Assembly (NCBI RefSeq): GCF_007971225.1
Contig: NZ_CP042435.1
Location: 1,054,001 to 1,118,000, forward strand
Origin: Panacibacter ginsenosidivorans
GTDB taxonomy: Bacteria > Bacteroidota > Bacteroidia > Chitinophagales > Chitinophagaceae
DNA length: 64,000 nt
Direction: 5' to 3'
Position numbers and translations under genes: made by a program. The notes beneath the pieces were generated by a model. It saw nothing but the letters and a program-made list of their open reading frames with translations. It searched no databases and had not been told where the DNA came from. Shown in pieces: positions 1 through 8,988 of the stretch (positions are counted from its first letter, which is position 1; each line of letters begins with the position of its first letter).

Positions 1-1
1 A

Positions 2-88
2 GCTTATAAAAATAATCTCGAAGCAGAGGTTTTAAAAAAGGTTGACAAATTAAAAACAGAAGGCTGGCAGAATAATTTTGATAATTAA
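2..88 (+). CDS. C-terminal end of an unidentified protein (partial)
   Basis: The first bases are open in one frame for 28 codons up to a TAA at 86-88 and read as a charged, Lys/Asn-rich helical tail ending GWQNNFDN. The start lies outside the window. The composition looks like real coding sequence, but no family can be assigned from so short a tail. A type A repeat core follows about 30 bases after the stop, which is the usual place for that repeat downstream of genes here. Confidence 0.45.
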   Translation, partial: AYKNNLEAEVLKKVDKLKTEGWQNNFDN

Positions 89-118
89 AATACCAGCTAC
101 TGTATTTCATAGCGTCTT

Positions 119-140
119 CGTTGCGTCGCAAGCACTTTGT
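119..140 (-). repeat. Type A intergenic repeat, degenerate single copy
   Basis: Contains GTTGCGTCGCA, the reverse complement of the left part of the type A core; the rest is diverged. It lies just 3' of the partial gene ending at 88. Confidence 0.5.
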
Positions 141-182
141 CTCCATTACTTATGGCATCTGTGACTCATAATAATATCCATC

Positions 183-740
183 TCATAAATTCCTTACTAC
201 TCTGCATGGATTCCCTACCGCCAACACATTAGCGGGGATATCTTTCACCACCACACTTCCTGCACCAATGGTTGTATTTGCACCGATGGTAACACCTGCG
301 CAAACAATACTGCCTCCTCCAATCCATACATTATCTGCAATGATTATGGGTGAGGCAAGTTCGGGGCCTTTAATACGTTCAGCGGCAATAACAGGGTGAT
401 GTGCTGCATATAGTTGTACATTAGGGCCTAGAAAAACATTATCACCTGTTTTTATATAATTACAATCAAGGAACACACAATTGAAGTTGGCAAAAAAATT
501 ATCGCCCACTTCTATATGGCAACCATAATCAACATAAAAAGGCGTTTGTATATCTATATTGCGCCCTATTTTGCCGAATAGGTTTTTCAACATCATTTCT
601 CTTTGCTGCCTATCATAAGCCGAGTTATTATATTCCTCCATCCACACTCTTGCTTTTTTACGCATTTGCACCAATTCATTATCGCTGGCATCATAAAGCT
701 CGCCTGCAAGCATTTTATCATATTCAGATTTATTTATCAT
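183..740 (-). CDS. Sugar O-acetyltransferase (maltose/galactoside type)
   Basis: A 185-residue protein of the usual length for maltose/galactoside O-acetyltransferases (Maa/LacA). These transfer acetyl from acetyl-CoA to a sugar hydroxyl in the cytoplasm. Residues about 6-60 match the helical Mac domain at the N-terminus. From about 70 to the end there are hexapeptide repeats of the left-handed beta-helix (IEVGDN, IKTGDN, IIADNV, VTIGAN, TIGAG) and the closing GNPCRVV motif. H114/H115 lie where the catalytic histidine is expected. It stands alone between a plus-strand gene end and a plus-strand gene start, so it is probably monocistronic. The acceptor sugar cannot be told from sequence. Confidence 0.88.
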   Translation of the reverse strand: MINKSEYDKMLAGELYDASDNELVQMRKKARVWMEEYNNSAYDRQQREMMLKNLFGKIGRNIDIQTPFYVDYGCHIEVGDNFFANFNCVFLDCNYIKTGDNVFLGPNVQLYAAHHPVIAAERIKGPELASPIIIADNVWIGGGSIVCAGVTIGANTTIGAGSVVVKDIPANVLAVGNPCRVVRNL

Positions 741-900
741 TGTAGCATGAAATTAATTATATCAAAAGTGATAACATGTCTCATATCTTACAATCAAACT
801 GCCTTCTTCATTTCTGAAATAGCTGTTAACAGAAAGTTATGCTTTAATTGGTATACTTGAAGAGTATTAAATTCGGCATGAAACTTTTAGTGTTATCCCG

Positions 901-1554
901 ATGAGGAAAAAATATTACTTATGCGTTCTGTTTATTTTTGTAATGGCAGAATATAGTTATGCAAATACACCTAAGGTTAATAAGCAGGTAAAAGATACGC
1001 TTGTTAACAAGATAATACCCGCTTCATTTGCTGCTCCCATTAATAAAGCACTTGCACATTACCCTGAATTAAAAAATACAAAGATCACCTGGCGCATCAA
1101 ACATGCTTATACTCCTTTAACTACACGACCTTCCTTTGCCAGTTTATTTAAAGCAAAAAGTAAACGCTCCTACATTATTACCATCAGCGATAAAACAATA
1201 GATACATTGGAACACCTGTTATACAAGCATCTTACTTATGATGAGCAGGTAGGTATTATGGGGCATGAGCTAGGCCATGTAGTAGATTTTAGCAACAAAA
1301 ATATGTTGCAATCCGCACGATCTGCAATAGGACATCTTTCTTCAAAATATATCGACAGGATGGAATACCACACTGATATGATCTGCATACAACATGGGCT
1401 TGGTAAGCAATTGGAAGAATACAGCACTTATGTACGCACTAAAATGCATGTACATGACTGGCGCGGTGTAGATAATGTTTATCACAACGATCAAACACAT
1501 GAACGGTACATGAACCCGGAAACCATTGAGAAATTGATGCATTCGGGCCATTGA
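901..1554 (+). CDS. Secreted zinc metallopeptidase-like protein (HExxH)
   Basis: A 217-residue protein with an N-terminal signal peptide (hydrophobic residues about 7-20, cleavage near A21). HELGH at 122-126 is the zinc-binding HExxH motif. E155 in EYHTD (155-159) fits the downstream ExxxD third-ligand motif of gluzincins such as M48 peptidases. There are no further membrane segments, so it is probably periplasmic or anchored after export. It is shorter than typical M48 proteases and could be a minimal peptidase domain or a related family. It has its own upstream region and the next gene begins 180 bases downstream; no operon is evident. The start at 901 puts the signal peptide at the very N-terminus. 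Confidence 0.7.
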   Translation: MRKKYYLCVLFIFVMAEYSYANTPKVNKQVKDTLVNKIIPASFAAPINKALAHYPELKNTKITWRIKHAYTPLTTRPSFASLFKAKSKRSYIITISDKTIDTLEHLLYKHLTYDEQVGIMGHELGHVVDFSNKNMLQSARSAIGHLSSKYIDRMEYHTDMICIQHGLGKQLEEYSTYVRTKMHVHDWRGVDNVYHNDQTHERYMNPETIEKLMHSGH

Positions 1555-1734
1555 AAATAATAATGTTATTTTCTCAAATAATAATTTAACGCTTATTCGA
1601 AGATTCCTGTTCTTGACTTTTCTTTCCAAACGATGGTCATATAGCTGACAATATAAATTTTCAACAATTGCTTTCTTTGTATCATGAGAGCAATGCTCAT
1701 ACGCGTTATTACAGGCAAACGTGGCTTAATACAA

Positions 1735-2511
1735 ATGACTGCTTCTTTTAAAAAGAACTGGATACATTATGTACAGGAAGCATTTGGTCTCGCCATCTTT
1801 ATGATCTCAGCCTGTTTCTTTGGTGCATTGCTATGGGGCAATGACGCATCATTTCATTTTACTATTACCAATGAAACATTAAGAAATGTTATTACTGGAA
1901 TATTGATGGGCAGCACAGCCTTATTTATTTTCTATTCGCCTTTCACCGCTCCATCAGGTTCGCATATCAATCCGGCAGTAACCATTACATTTTTGCGATT
2001 AAAAAAAATGTGCCGTTACGATGCTGTGTTTTATATCATTTTCCAGTGTATTGGCGGCACGCTTGCAGTATATATAATGGCAACGTTATTGGGGAATGTT
2101 TTAACTACTGCGCCAGTAAATTATGCTGTTACTATTCCCGGAAAAGCTGGTGTGGTTGCAGCAGCAATTACGGAATATATCATCGCCATGATAATGATGA
2201 CAATGGTATTGTTTACATCTTCTTCTGAAAAATTTAAAAAGTACACACGCATTATTTCAGGTTGCTTCGTATGCCTGAATGTAATTTTCGCAGGCCCAAT
2301 ATCTGGTTTCGGAATGAACCCGGCAAGAAGTTTGGCATCAGCATTTCCTGCACATAATTACACAGCATTCTGGATATACATGATCATCCCATTTGCCGGA
2401 ATGCTATCTGCCGCAGAGTTATACCTGTATGTACAAAAGAAGAAGAAAATAAAAGAAGACAGAACTATTATTTCTGATTATTTATCAAAAAAAAAGATCA
2501 AAATATTATAA
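1735..2511 (+). CDS. MIP-family channel (aquaporin/glycerol facilitator-like)
   Basis: Integral membrane channel of the major intrinsic protein family. Counting from an in-frame ATG at 1684, the two pore motifs are INPAVT (NPA at 96-98) and GMNPARS (NPA at 212-214). Both NPA triplets are intact. About six hydrophobic segments surround the two half-helices. The ATG at 1735 (MTASFKKNW) is preferred because it leaves a short N-terminus before the first membrane helix, and a promoter-like TTTCTTTG at 1669-1676 would place transcription start near 1684. Beginning at 1684 would add 17 residues. The water versus glycerol preference cannot be fixed by eye. The next gene starts one base after the stop, so the two are probably co-transcribed. 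Confidence 0.85.
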   Translation: MTASFKKNWIHYVQEAFGLAIFMISACFFGALLWGNDASFHFTITNETLRNVITGILMGSTALFIFYSPFTAPSGSHINPAVTITFLRLKKMCRYDAVFYIIFQCIGGTLAVYIMATLLGNVLTTAPVNYAVTIPGKAGVVAAAITEYIIAMIMMTMVLFTSSSEKFKKYTRIISGCFVCLNVIFAGPISGFGMNPARSLASAFPAHNYTAFWIYMIIPFAGMLSAAELYLYVQKKKKIKEDRTIISDYLSKKKIKIL

Positions 2512-2512
2512 T

Positions 2513-3514
2513 ATGAAAAGTATAATAAGACTTACAGGTTTGTTATTGTTGTTTACAATAAATATTACAAATATTGAGGCGCAGGTAAAAGAAGTGGGAC
2601 CTATTGGCATTACGGTAAAGGATATGAATACTTCTGTAAAGTTTTACAGTGAAGTGCTTGGCTTTAAAAAAATAAGTGACAAAGAAGTTTATGGCAGTCA
2701 ATACGAGCAACTAGAAGGCATCTTTGGCCTGCGTATGCGCATAGTGCGTATGCAACTGGGCGATGAAGTAATTGAATTGACTGATTATTTAACAAGCGGT
2801 GGCAGAAGTATTCCGGAAGATATGCGAAGCAACGATCTCTATTTTGAACATATCGCCATTGTAGTAAGTGATATGGAGAACGCATACCGGCACTTACGGA
2901 AATACATGGTGATGCACGTATCCACTGCACCGCAAACAATTCCCGCTAACAATGTTGCAGCAGCGGGTGTAAAGGCATTTTATTTTCATGACCCGGATAT
3001 GCATGATCTTGAACTCATCTATTTTCCAAAAGGAAAAGGACAGGCAAAATGGCAAAACACCAATGGTAAATTATTTTTAGGAATAGATCATACTGCACTT
3101 GGTATAAGTAATACAGATAGCAGCTTATACTTTTATAAAAATATTTTAGGACTTGATCGTAAAGGCGATAGCTGGAATATGGGAATGGAGCAGGCGCATT
3201 TAAATAATATTGAAGGTGCAAGTTTACATATTACCGGTCTGCATGCTTTATCCGGTGTCGGCATTGAATTTTTACAATACCTTAAACCCGGGCCCGGTAA
3301 GCCTTTTCCTGCAGATACACGTGCAGATGATATATGGCACTGGCAAACTACTTTGATAGCAGATGATGTAACATCGCTCTATAATAAATTAAAAAAGTTG
3401 AACTATTCTTTTGTATCAAAAGGTGTTGTAGAAATGAAAGATAAGGACGGAGATATGTATAAAGCTTTTATAGTTAGAGATCCTGACGGTCATGCAATGC
3501 TGGTAAGAGAATGA
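2513..3514 (+). CDS. Secreted tandem VOC-domain (glyoxalase/dioxygenase-fold) protein
   Basis: A 333-residue protein with a signal peptide (residues 1 to about 23) and two vicinal-oxygen-chelate repeats. The first, about 28-170, begins VGPIGITVKDMNTSVKFY and ends FYFHDPDMHDLELIYFP. The second, about 188-333, begins GIDHTALGISNTDSSLYFY and ends FIVRDPDGHAMLV. Metal-ligand-like His and Glu/Asp are present in the repeats. The fold serves glyoxalases, extradiol dioxygenases and resistance proteins; the export signal argues against a cytoplasmic glyoxalase. It starts one base after the aquaporin stop, so it is the second gene of a likely operon. The substrate is unknown. Confidence 0.75.
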   Translation: MKSIIRLTGLLLLFTINITNIEAQVKEVGPIGITVKDMNTSVKFYSEVLGFKKISDKEVYGSQYEQLEGIFGLRMRIVRMQLGDEVIELTDYLTSGGRSIPEDMRSNDLYFEHIAIVVSDMENAYRHLRKYMVMHVSTAPQTIPANNVAAAGVKAFYFHDPDMHDLELIYFPKGKGQAKWQNTNGKLFLGIDHTALGISNTDSSLYFYKNILGLDRKGDSWNMGMEQAHLNNIEGASLHITGLHALSGVGIEFLQYLKPGPGKPFPADTRADDIWHWQTTLIADDVTSLYNKLKKLNYSFVSKGVVEMKDKDGDMYKAFIVRDPDGHAMLVRE

Positions 3515-3542
3515 CGCATTGCTTATATAAAAATTACTACCA

Positions 3543-4349
3543 TTATTTCTGAGCAGAAGATACCCATGCACTCAGTGGAGTTCTTACAGGATTATCACCA
3601 AATACTGCTGCAACATTTTCACTTGCTTTATTAATAATTTTTTCCAGTAAAGCCGGGTCAAGTGTAGTAAGCTCACCAAACATGGGCGTACCGGTAACAA
3701 ACCCTTTTGCAATATCAAGTGCAGATGGGCTTGTGCCTTCAATTGAAATTTGTTGCACATGCACATTGCTAAACCCAGCCCCCTGCAACAATTGCTGTAG
3801 TTCTGAAGCATTATACAGGCCATGTGGTATTTTAAAAAAGAGAGGACCATCTCCTTTAAAAAAATCAATAATCACTTTATTTACAATCTCAGTCGCAGGA
3901 TTATTTTCCAGGCTATCCCATGTGTTGAACAAAAGTGTTCCCCCTTTCCGTAATACACGAAAAGCTTCACTAAACCCTTTCGGTTTATCTGGCACAAACA
4001 TGAAACCAAACTGGCAAACAACAAGATCAAAACTATTATCTTCAAATGGAAGAGATTGTGCATCCGCCTGCACAAAACGAACATGATCATTATCTATAAA
4101 TCGCTCAGCAACCTTAACCATTTCAATACTAAAATCTGATGCCGTAATATTTGCAGATTTCCGAAACAGGTTGCTCAGCTGCCTTGTTACGCGGCCGGTA
4201 CCACAGGCAATTTCCAAAACATCCTTGATAACTGTTGCATCTATACGGTTTACCATATCACGAGCATATGGTTCAAATAAAAATGGACCAAGATAGCGGT
4301 CATAATTTGCAGGAACATTACCACCGAATAAGATATTTTCTTCAGGCAT
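3543..4349 (-). CDS. Class I SAM-dependent methyltransferase
   Basis: A 268-residue cytoplasmic methyltransferase of the UbiE/Methyltransf_11 type. Motif I is VLEIACGTGR (about 44-53). The acidic residue at the end of strand 2 (ITASDFS), the motif II region (VRFVQADAQSLPFEDNSFDLVVCQFG) split over two strands, and the RVLRKGGTLLFNTW strand typical of small-molecule methyltransferases are all visible. The C-terminal third is a variable cap that would recognise the substrate, which is not identifiable. It converges with the VOC gene, 28 bases away, and has an inverted A/B repeat pair upstream (4465-4595). Confidence 0.82.
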   Translation of the reverse strand: MPEENILFGGNVPANYDRYLGPFLFEPYARDMVNRIDATVIKDVLEIACGTGRVTRQLSNLFRKSANITASDFSIEMVKVAERFIDNDHVRFVQADAQSLPFEDNSFDLVVCQFGFMFVPDKPKGFSEAFRVLRKGGTLLFNTWDSLENNPATEIVNKVIIDFFKGDGPLFFKIPHGLYNASELQQLLQGAGFSNVHVQQISIEGTSPSALDIAKGFVTGTPMFGELTTLDPALLEKIINKASENVAAVFGDNPVRTPLSAWVSSAQK

Positions 4350-4464
4350 ATTTTTAATTTATCAATTCAAAGCTTATAAGAAAAAGTGTTTAAATGATAA
4401 TTGCTTTTTTACTGATCACAGGATATTATTTTATTACGGGCATTTGTATACCATGGCATCGCCT

Positions 4465-4595
4465 GTTGTGTCACTCACTTGTACGTTCTTGCCGTTAATC
4501 GTCAATGGGGAATCGTAACCGGTCAATAAATTTTTAACATCATTCTATTCTCCATTGACCATTCACGATTCACCGGCACAAGAGTGCGACGCAAC
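4465..4595. repeat. Inverted B/A repeat pair (full palindromic unit)
   Basis: The reverse complement of the type B core (GTTGTGTCACTCACTTGTAC, 4465-4484) faces a type A core (ACAAGAGTGCGACGCAAC, 4578-4595). The inner flanks are also complementary in part: GCCGTTAATCGT on the left and the reverse complement GCCGGTGAATCGT on the right, then CAATGG and CCATTG. The unit is an imperfect palindrome of about 130 bases between two minus-strand genes. Confidence 0.7.
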
Positions 4596-4632
4596 AGGAG
4601 ATGATAAAAGATCCATTGCCGGGTACAAAAAA

Positions 4633-7182
4633 TTAATTAGATCTGACCTTTCCACCAAGCAATCCACCAAAACCAATGCGCACAGCTACCTGGCCATTAT
4701 TGCCATTAAGATAAGAACCCACCACATCTACACGAAAAAGTTTGAGTATGTTTTCAAGACCGGCAAATATCTCTGCGTAGTTATTATTTTTATTTACGTA
4801 AAAAGCATTGCTGCCGGCAACAAGGTTCCAGTTAAGCCTTTTAAAGAAAGGAATTTTATTGGTAAGCAACCCGTTGAAATGATGCTCCACATGCCCGGTT
4901 GCATAAAAGGATGCAGTGGTACTGTTTGCATAATAAGGCGCTGTTTGAAAACTATTAAGATATTTGCTGGCAATAATAATTTGATTGCCGTTGAAGTGGC
5001 GGTAATCCTGTATAAAAACTGATTTGTCATTAATGAACCCACCTATATCAAAACGATAACTGAACTGCCCTGCAAGCTTTAAATTAATATCATCAGTAAC
5101 AGCAAAAGTCCACTTATCAAAATTTACATCACTGCCGAAAATATTATCAATACCTTTCTGGTAATCCAAAGAAAATGTTGGATACTTTGAACCCAATGGT
5201 ACGCGATAACGTGGAAACTGCGCAAACTGTTGTCCCGGTTGGTACTCCAAAGAAACCTCTGCAATAAAGGCCTGGTGCCTTATAAATTGCTGATAAATTT
5301 TTTCGAAAGGATAGTTAGGTGTAAATTTTTGCGGGTCGTATTTAATAATAGCAAAATCAGTTGTATTTTCCAGAGGCACCCTGTCTTCATATAAGAAACT
5401 AACGCTGTATTTCAATCCTGCCTGCGATGATCCATGATAATTGAACTGCGCAAAATAATTTTCATATATCTTCAGATAATTGTGATTGAAGAACAAGGTG
5501 ACCACACTATTATATAACGGAGAAATGGGTTCATCTTTATTAAATTGATTTACTCTTTTACCACCACTTATAGAAAAATTATTTTGCCGGAAAGATTCGG
5601 CACTTTCATCTCCCGCATTGCTGTTGTCCCACCAGAAAGAACGCTTATTATAGTTCAATGTTCCCCATGCATTGAAATGCCCGTTACTAAATCCATAACG
5701 CAGATGCGGAGTAAAACTTAATTCTCTTTTCACTTTAGGATAAGCACGGCTAAGCGTAGCCTCTGTATTTAGTACAAGGCCTTCTACTGTATTATACTGT
5801 ACCTGTTTCAATAACGGTTGCCATTGAATACTGGTCCATTTTTTTGGATTATAGTTAGAACGTGTAAAGCCATTCCACAGTACATTCTTCAAACTGATCT
5901 TTCCCTGCATGCGCCTTAATGAATCTCTGTAGCGTTTTGTAAAAGAAGAATCACGCTGGTAACTAAAGATGCTGTCTTTTACTTTATAGTCTTTCACTTC
6001 TTCCGGTTCAAGCGGTACGGGCCTTACAGAATCCCAATATGTAATTGGTTTTTTGTTCACACCGGTATCAAACCTTACAACTATATTGTTGAAAAATTTC
6101 TTCTTAAATGCAGGCGTAACATTATAGTTATTGAAAACATTCAGGAAATTACCTACCGCATCAATACCAAATTTTTTAAAAGTAAAATACATTACCTGGT
6201 CCTTGGTGCGCCAAATGGTTGGTGTAACAGGATAATGGATCTGCTTTATTTTCACGGTGTCCAACAACTCAAGCTGCGATTCTTTTGTAAGCATCAGGTC
6301 AAGACTGTAAATGCGCCAGTCACCCTCTGTTATTTCAATCGTTCCGGAAAATAAAGGCTCATATTTTCTCCGTGGTATTACTTCTATCCTGTTGATCTCT
6401 TTACCGTCTTCAAAGAATGAACCAAGAAAATGATATTTATAAAAACCCAATGCGCCATCTGCAATTGGAGAAACATAACCACGTGGCGCCACCTGGCCTC
6501 CCATCATCTCGATATTGTTATTATAGAAATCTATAAAAGTGGGAAAGCTAAAACCATACCCCGCGGTACCACTCTCCCTCCCGGATATAACTTCAAGCTT
6601 TATTTTATCAGGTTTCTTAAAAGCAATTTTGGTCATTGATTCGGAAAGATAAATTACTCCTTTGCCATTGGAATCAACACCCATTTGTTTCCATGTAGCG
6701 CTGTCCATTGTTTTACCCAATATTTTTCTTGGCAATGTTCGTGTCTTCAGCAATGTTTTTATATAAGCCTCACAGGTAAAAGAATCAACTGCTGTACGAT
6801 ACTCTTCGCGTTTTTTTATCGCATGACGAATGATTGCATAAGCAGGATCTTCTGCACCTGATTTTACCACAACATCATTTAAGTTCAACTGCTGCGGCAA
6901 CAATTGAAAATCGAGCTGTAAGGATTTTGTTTCTACATGAATTTTTTTCTCCTGTTTTGCATAACCAACATACTGCACTACTATAGTATAATCACCGGTA
7001 TTTAATTCAAGCGAATAACGGCCTTCCTGGTTAGCAGTAGTACCATGTCCGTTCTCTTTGATAAGTATCGATGCATAAGCAAGCGGGCTGCCTTTTTCAT
7101 CAGATACGGTTCCGCTGATCTTTCCTGCAAAAGAATAATTGACAAATAACAGAACAAATAAAACAGTTAGAATTTTATGCAT
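4633..7182 (-). CDS. DUF5686-type outer-membrane protein with carboxypeptidase-like regulatory domain
   Basis: About 849 residues from the preferred start at 7182, where a signal peptide follows directly (MHKILTVLFVLLFVNYSFAG). Starting at 7254 would add 24 residues ahead of it. After the signal is a CarboxypepD_reg-like beta-sandwich (SGTVSDEKGSPLAYASILI to VQYVGYAKQ), as in TonB-dependent-receptor plugs. The long remainder is rich in alternating aromatic/polar strands and looks like the DUF5686 beta-barrel family common in Bacteroidota. It probably sits in the outer membrane; the function is not established. It is transcribed alone, with a type A repeat about 40 bases past its stop. Confidence 0.75.
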   Translation of the reverse strand: MHKILTVLFVLLFVNYSFAGKISGTVSDEKGSPLAYASILIKENGHGTTANQEGRYSLELNTGDYTIVVQYVGYAKQEKKIHVETKSLQLDFQLLPQQLNLNDVVVKSGAEDPAYAIIRHAIKKREEYRTAVDSFTCEAYIKTLLKTRTLPRKILGKTMDSATWKQMGVDSNGKGVIYLSESMTKIAFKKPDKIKLEVISGRESGTAGYGFSFPTFIDFYNNNIEMMGGQVAPRGYVSPIADGALGFYKYHFLGSFFEDGKEINRIEVIPRRKYEPLFSGTIEITEGDWRIYSLDLMLTKESQLELLDTVKIKQIHYPVTPTIWRTKDQVMYFTFKKFGIDAVGNFLNVFNNYNVTPAFKKKFFNNIVVRFDTGVNKKPITYWDSVRPVPLEPEEVKDYKVKDSIFSYQRDSSFTKRYRDSLRRMQGKISLKNVLWNGFTRSNYNPKKWTSIQWQPLLKQVQYNTVEGLVLNTEATLSRAYPKVKRELSFTPHLRYGFSNGHFNAWGTLNYNKRSFWWDNSNAGDESAESFRQNNFSISGGKRVNQFNKDEPISPLYNSVVTLFFNHNYLKIYENYFAQFNYHGSSQAGLKYSVSFLYEDRVPLENTTDFAIIKYDPQKFTPNYPFEKIYQQFIRHQAFIAEVSLEYQPGQQFAQFPRYRVPLGSKYPTFSLDYQKGIDNIFGSDVNFDKWTFAVTDDINLKLAGQFSYRFDIGGFINDKSVFIQDYRHFNGNQIIIASKYLNSFQTAPYYANSTTASFYATGHVEHHFNGLLTNKIPFFKRLNWNLVAGSNAFYVNKNNNYAEIFAGLENILKLFRVDVVGSYLNGNNGQVAVRIGFGGLLGGKVRSN

Positions 7183-7297
7183 AAATATGAAGCTGAAACG
7201 AAAGTATAAATTACAATTTATACCTCGTATAAATGTATGCGTTAAGATTAACATATATTTTTATAAGCCCGGCTTTTGAAACAATGGCGTCGTTCCC

Positions 7298-7315
7298 TGC
7301 GTCGCACTCTTGTAC
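7298..7315 (-). repeat. Type A intergenic repeat
   Basis: TGCGTCGCACTCTTGTAC, reverse orientation, between the divergent starts at 7182 and 7403. This is one of the few type A copies not lying 3' of a gene. Confidence 0.7.
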
Positions 7316-7402
7316 AACATCGCTACATGCAACAGTTGAAAAGGCTGCCTGTATCATAGCTTTTATTTCCATTGTATAACTGCGTTAACATATTTTTGTT
7401 CT

Positions 7403-8251
7403 ATGCAGGCAAATCAATATTTACATCATAATGGTAAAATTTATAAAGCCGATAAATTATTGATCTCTCCCAATAACCGCTCATTTCGTTATGGGGATGG
7501 CTTTTTTGAAACCATGAAAATGATTAACGGGAAGATCATCCTGGCAGATTATCATTTCGAAAGGTTATTTACTTCGCTTGAGTTATTGCAGTTTGAAAAG
7601 CCGAATTATTTTTCTCCAAATTATCTTAAAACACAAATAGAAGAACTGGCCAAAAAAAATTATCATTCAAAACTTGCAAGGGTGCGTTTAATGATCTTTC
7701 GCGGGGATGGTGGTTTATACGATCCTGAAAATCATTTCCCCAACCACCTGATACAAACATGGGAGCTTAATCCTTCCAACAATATTTTAAATGAAAATGG
7801 TTTGGTGGTTAATATTTTTAAAGATGCACGTAAAGCCTGCGACAATTACAGTCATGTAAAAAGCAACAATTACCTGTCTTATGCAATGGCCGCATTATGG
7901 GCTAAGAAAAAACAGTTGAATGATGCATTGCTGCTGAATAGTTATGATCGTATTACAGACGCAACTATTGCAAATATTTTTATCATAAAAGACGGCATTG
8001 TAAAAACACCGGCATTAAGTGAAGGCTGTATAAGCGGTGTTATGAGAAGGCATTTATTAAAATGCCTGCATGAAGAAAACATTCCTGTAGAAGAAGCAAA
8101 AATCGAACCTGAAGAATTATTGCAGGCTTCAGAAGTTTTTTTAAGCAATGGTGTGTATGGAATACGATGGATAAAAAGTTGCGGTAACAGTAATTATACA
8201 AATACATTAGCTGCACTCTTTCACAAAAAGTTTGTAACTACACTATCGTAG
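7403..8251 (+). CDS. Class IV PLP aminotransferase (aminodeoxychorismate lyase/BCAT-like)
   Basis: A 282-residue fold-type IV pyridoxal-phosphate enzyme. The N-terminus has the family pattern FRYGDGFFETMKM (28-40). The PLP lysine is predicted at K153 in HVKSNNYLSY. The DATIANIF and SEGCISGVMRR stretches bind the cofactor phosphate in relatives. Family members include 4-amino-4-deoxychorismate lyase (PabC, folate synthesis), branched-chain aminotransferase and D-amino acid aminotransferase. The length and the GDGFFET motif fit PabC-like proteins best, but the substrate cannot be fixed. It converges with the response regulator gene across a terminator hairpin at 8296-8323. Confidence 0.83.
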   Translation: MQANQYLHHNGKIYKADKLLISPNNRSFRYGDGFFETMKMINGKIILADYHFERLFTSLELLQFEKPNYFSPNYLKTQIEELAKKNYHSKLARVRLMIFRGDGGLYDPENHFPNHLIQTWELNPSNNILNENGLVVNIFKDARKACDNYSHVKSNNYLSYAMAALWAKKKQLNDALLLNSYDRITDATIANIFIIKDGIVKTPALSEGCISGVMRRHLLKCLHEENIPVEEAKIEPEELLQASEVFLSNGVYGIRWIKSCGNSNYTNTLAALFHKKFVTTLS

Positions 8252-8272
8252 TTGCTGAATAAAGATAAAAGC

Positions 8273-8292
8273 GTACAAGAGTGCGACGCAAC
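8273..8292 (+). repeat. Type A intergenic repeat
   Basis: An exact type A core, GTACAAGAGTGCGACGCAAC. Read along the minus strand it follows directly after the 8296-8323 hairpin and the regulator gene stop. Confidence 0.75.
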
Positions 8293-8295
8293 AAA

Positions 8296-8323
8296 AGCCT
8301 AATTAATATACTATAATTAGGCT
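8296..8323. terminator. Hairpin terminator between convergent genes
   Basis: AGCCTAATTA (8296-8305) pairs perfectly with TAATTAGGCT (8314-8323) around an 8-base loop. A-rich flanks on both sides would give short U tracts in either direction, so it may serve both the aminotransferase and the regulator operon. Confidence 0.6.
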
Positions 8324-8332
8324 CACAAAAAA

Positions 8333-8986
8333 TTACTCTACGATCCTGTTTTTTACTGCATACATTACAAGACCTGCAGTATTTTTTACACCGATCTTTT
8401 CAAGCAACTTGGTGCGAATACCTTCTACAGTGCGTGGACTAAGAAAAATAAGTTTTGAAATTTCATTGGCCGTTTGTTCCTGGCAAATAAGTTTAAGCAC
8501 TTCTAATTCGCGGCTGGTTAACTCAATGTTATTATTGAACACAGGTTTTAATTGTGTCTTATGCACCAGCTTTCTTAAAAGCGCTTTATTTACAAAATCG
8601 TTGAAGTAGTAACCATTTTCATAAGCGGTTAATATGGCTTCTTTTATTTCTTCGGGCTCAGCATTTTTAAGCAGGTAACCATTAGCGCCGATCTCCATAA
8701 GATGGATCACATATTTCTCATCATCCAGCATGGTAATAACGATGATCTTAACGTCAGTATCGAGCTTTCTTATTTCGATAGTAGTTTCAATGCCATCCAT
8801 TTCAGGCATTTTAAGATCGAGCAAAATAATATCTGGTTTTGCTTTATTGAGATTATTAAGCAAGTCTCTTCCGTTCTCAGCTTCGAGCACCAGTTTTAAG
8901 GCAGGCATATCTTCCAGGGCTGCGATAATGCCTTTCCTGAAAAGTTTATGATCATCTGCAATGGCGTATCTGATTGTTTTTTGCAT
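8333..8986 (-). CDS. NarL/LuxR-family response regulator
   Basis: A 217-residue two-component output protein. It has an N-terminal receiver with acidic pocket D11/D12, phospho-acceptor D57 (IILLDLKMPEMDG) and the TM/K signature (VITMLDDEKY, LLKNAEPEE), then a C-terminal LuxR-type helix-turn-helix at about 150-215 (LTSRELEVLKLICQEQTANEI). It begins 3 bases after the stop of the histidine kinase gene upstream on the same strand, so the pair is co-transcribed and almost certainly cognate. The targets are unknown. Confidence 0.92.
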   Translation of the reverse strand: MQKTIRYAIADDHKLFRKGIIAALEDMPALKLVLEAENGRDLLNNLNKAKPDIILLDLKMPEMDGIETTIEIRKLDTDVKIIVITMLDDEKYVIHLMEIGANGYLLKNAEPEEIKEAILTAYENGYYFNDFVNKALLRKLVHKTQLKPVFNNNIELTSRELEVLKLICQEQTANEISKLIFLSPRTVEGIRTKLLEKIGVKNTAGLVMYAVKNRIVE

Positions 8987-8988
8987 GG

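Noticed and set aside
1236-1629. Two minus-strand frames inside the metallopeptidase gene
   Set aside because: Both are antisense shadows of the HELGH-containing coding frame.
4555-5022. 155-residue plus-strand frame opposite the DUF5686 gene
   Set aside because: Antisense to the strongly supported DUF5686 coding region and starts inside repeat DNA; no domain or signal.
7391-7398. TATTTTTG as promoter of the aminotransferase gene
   Set aside because: It matches TAnnTTTG but lies only 4 bases before the ATG, so transcription would start inside the coding region.
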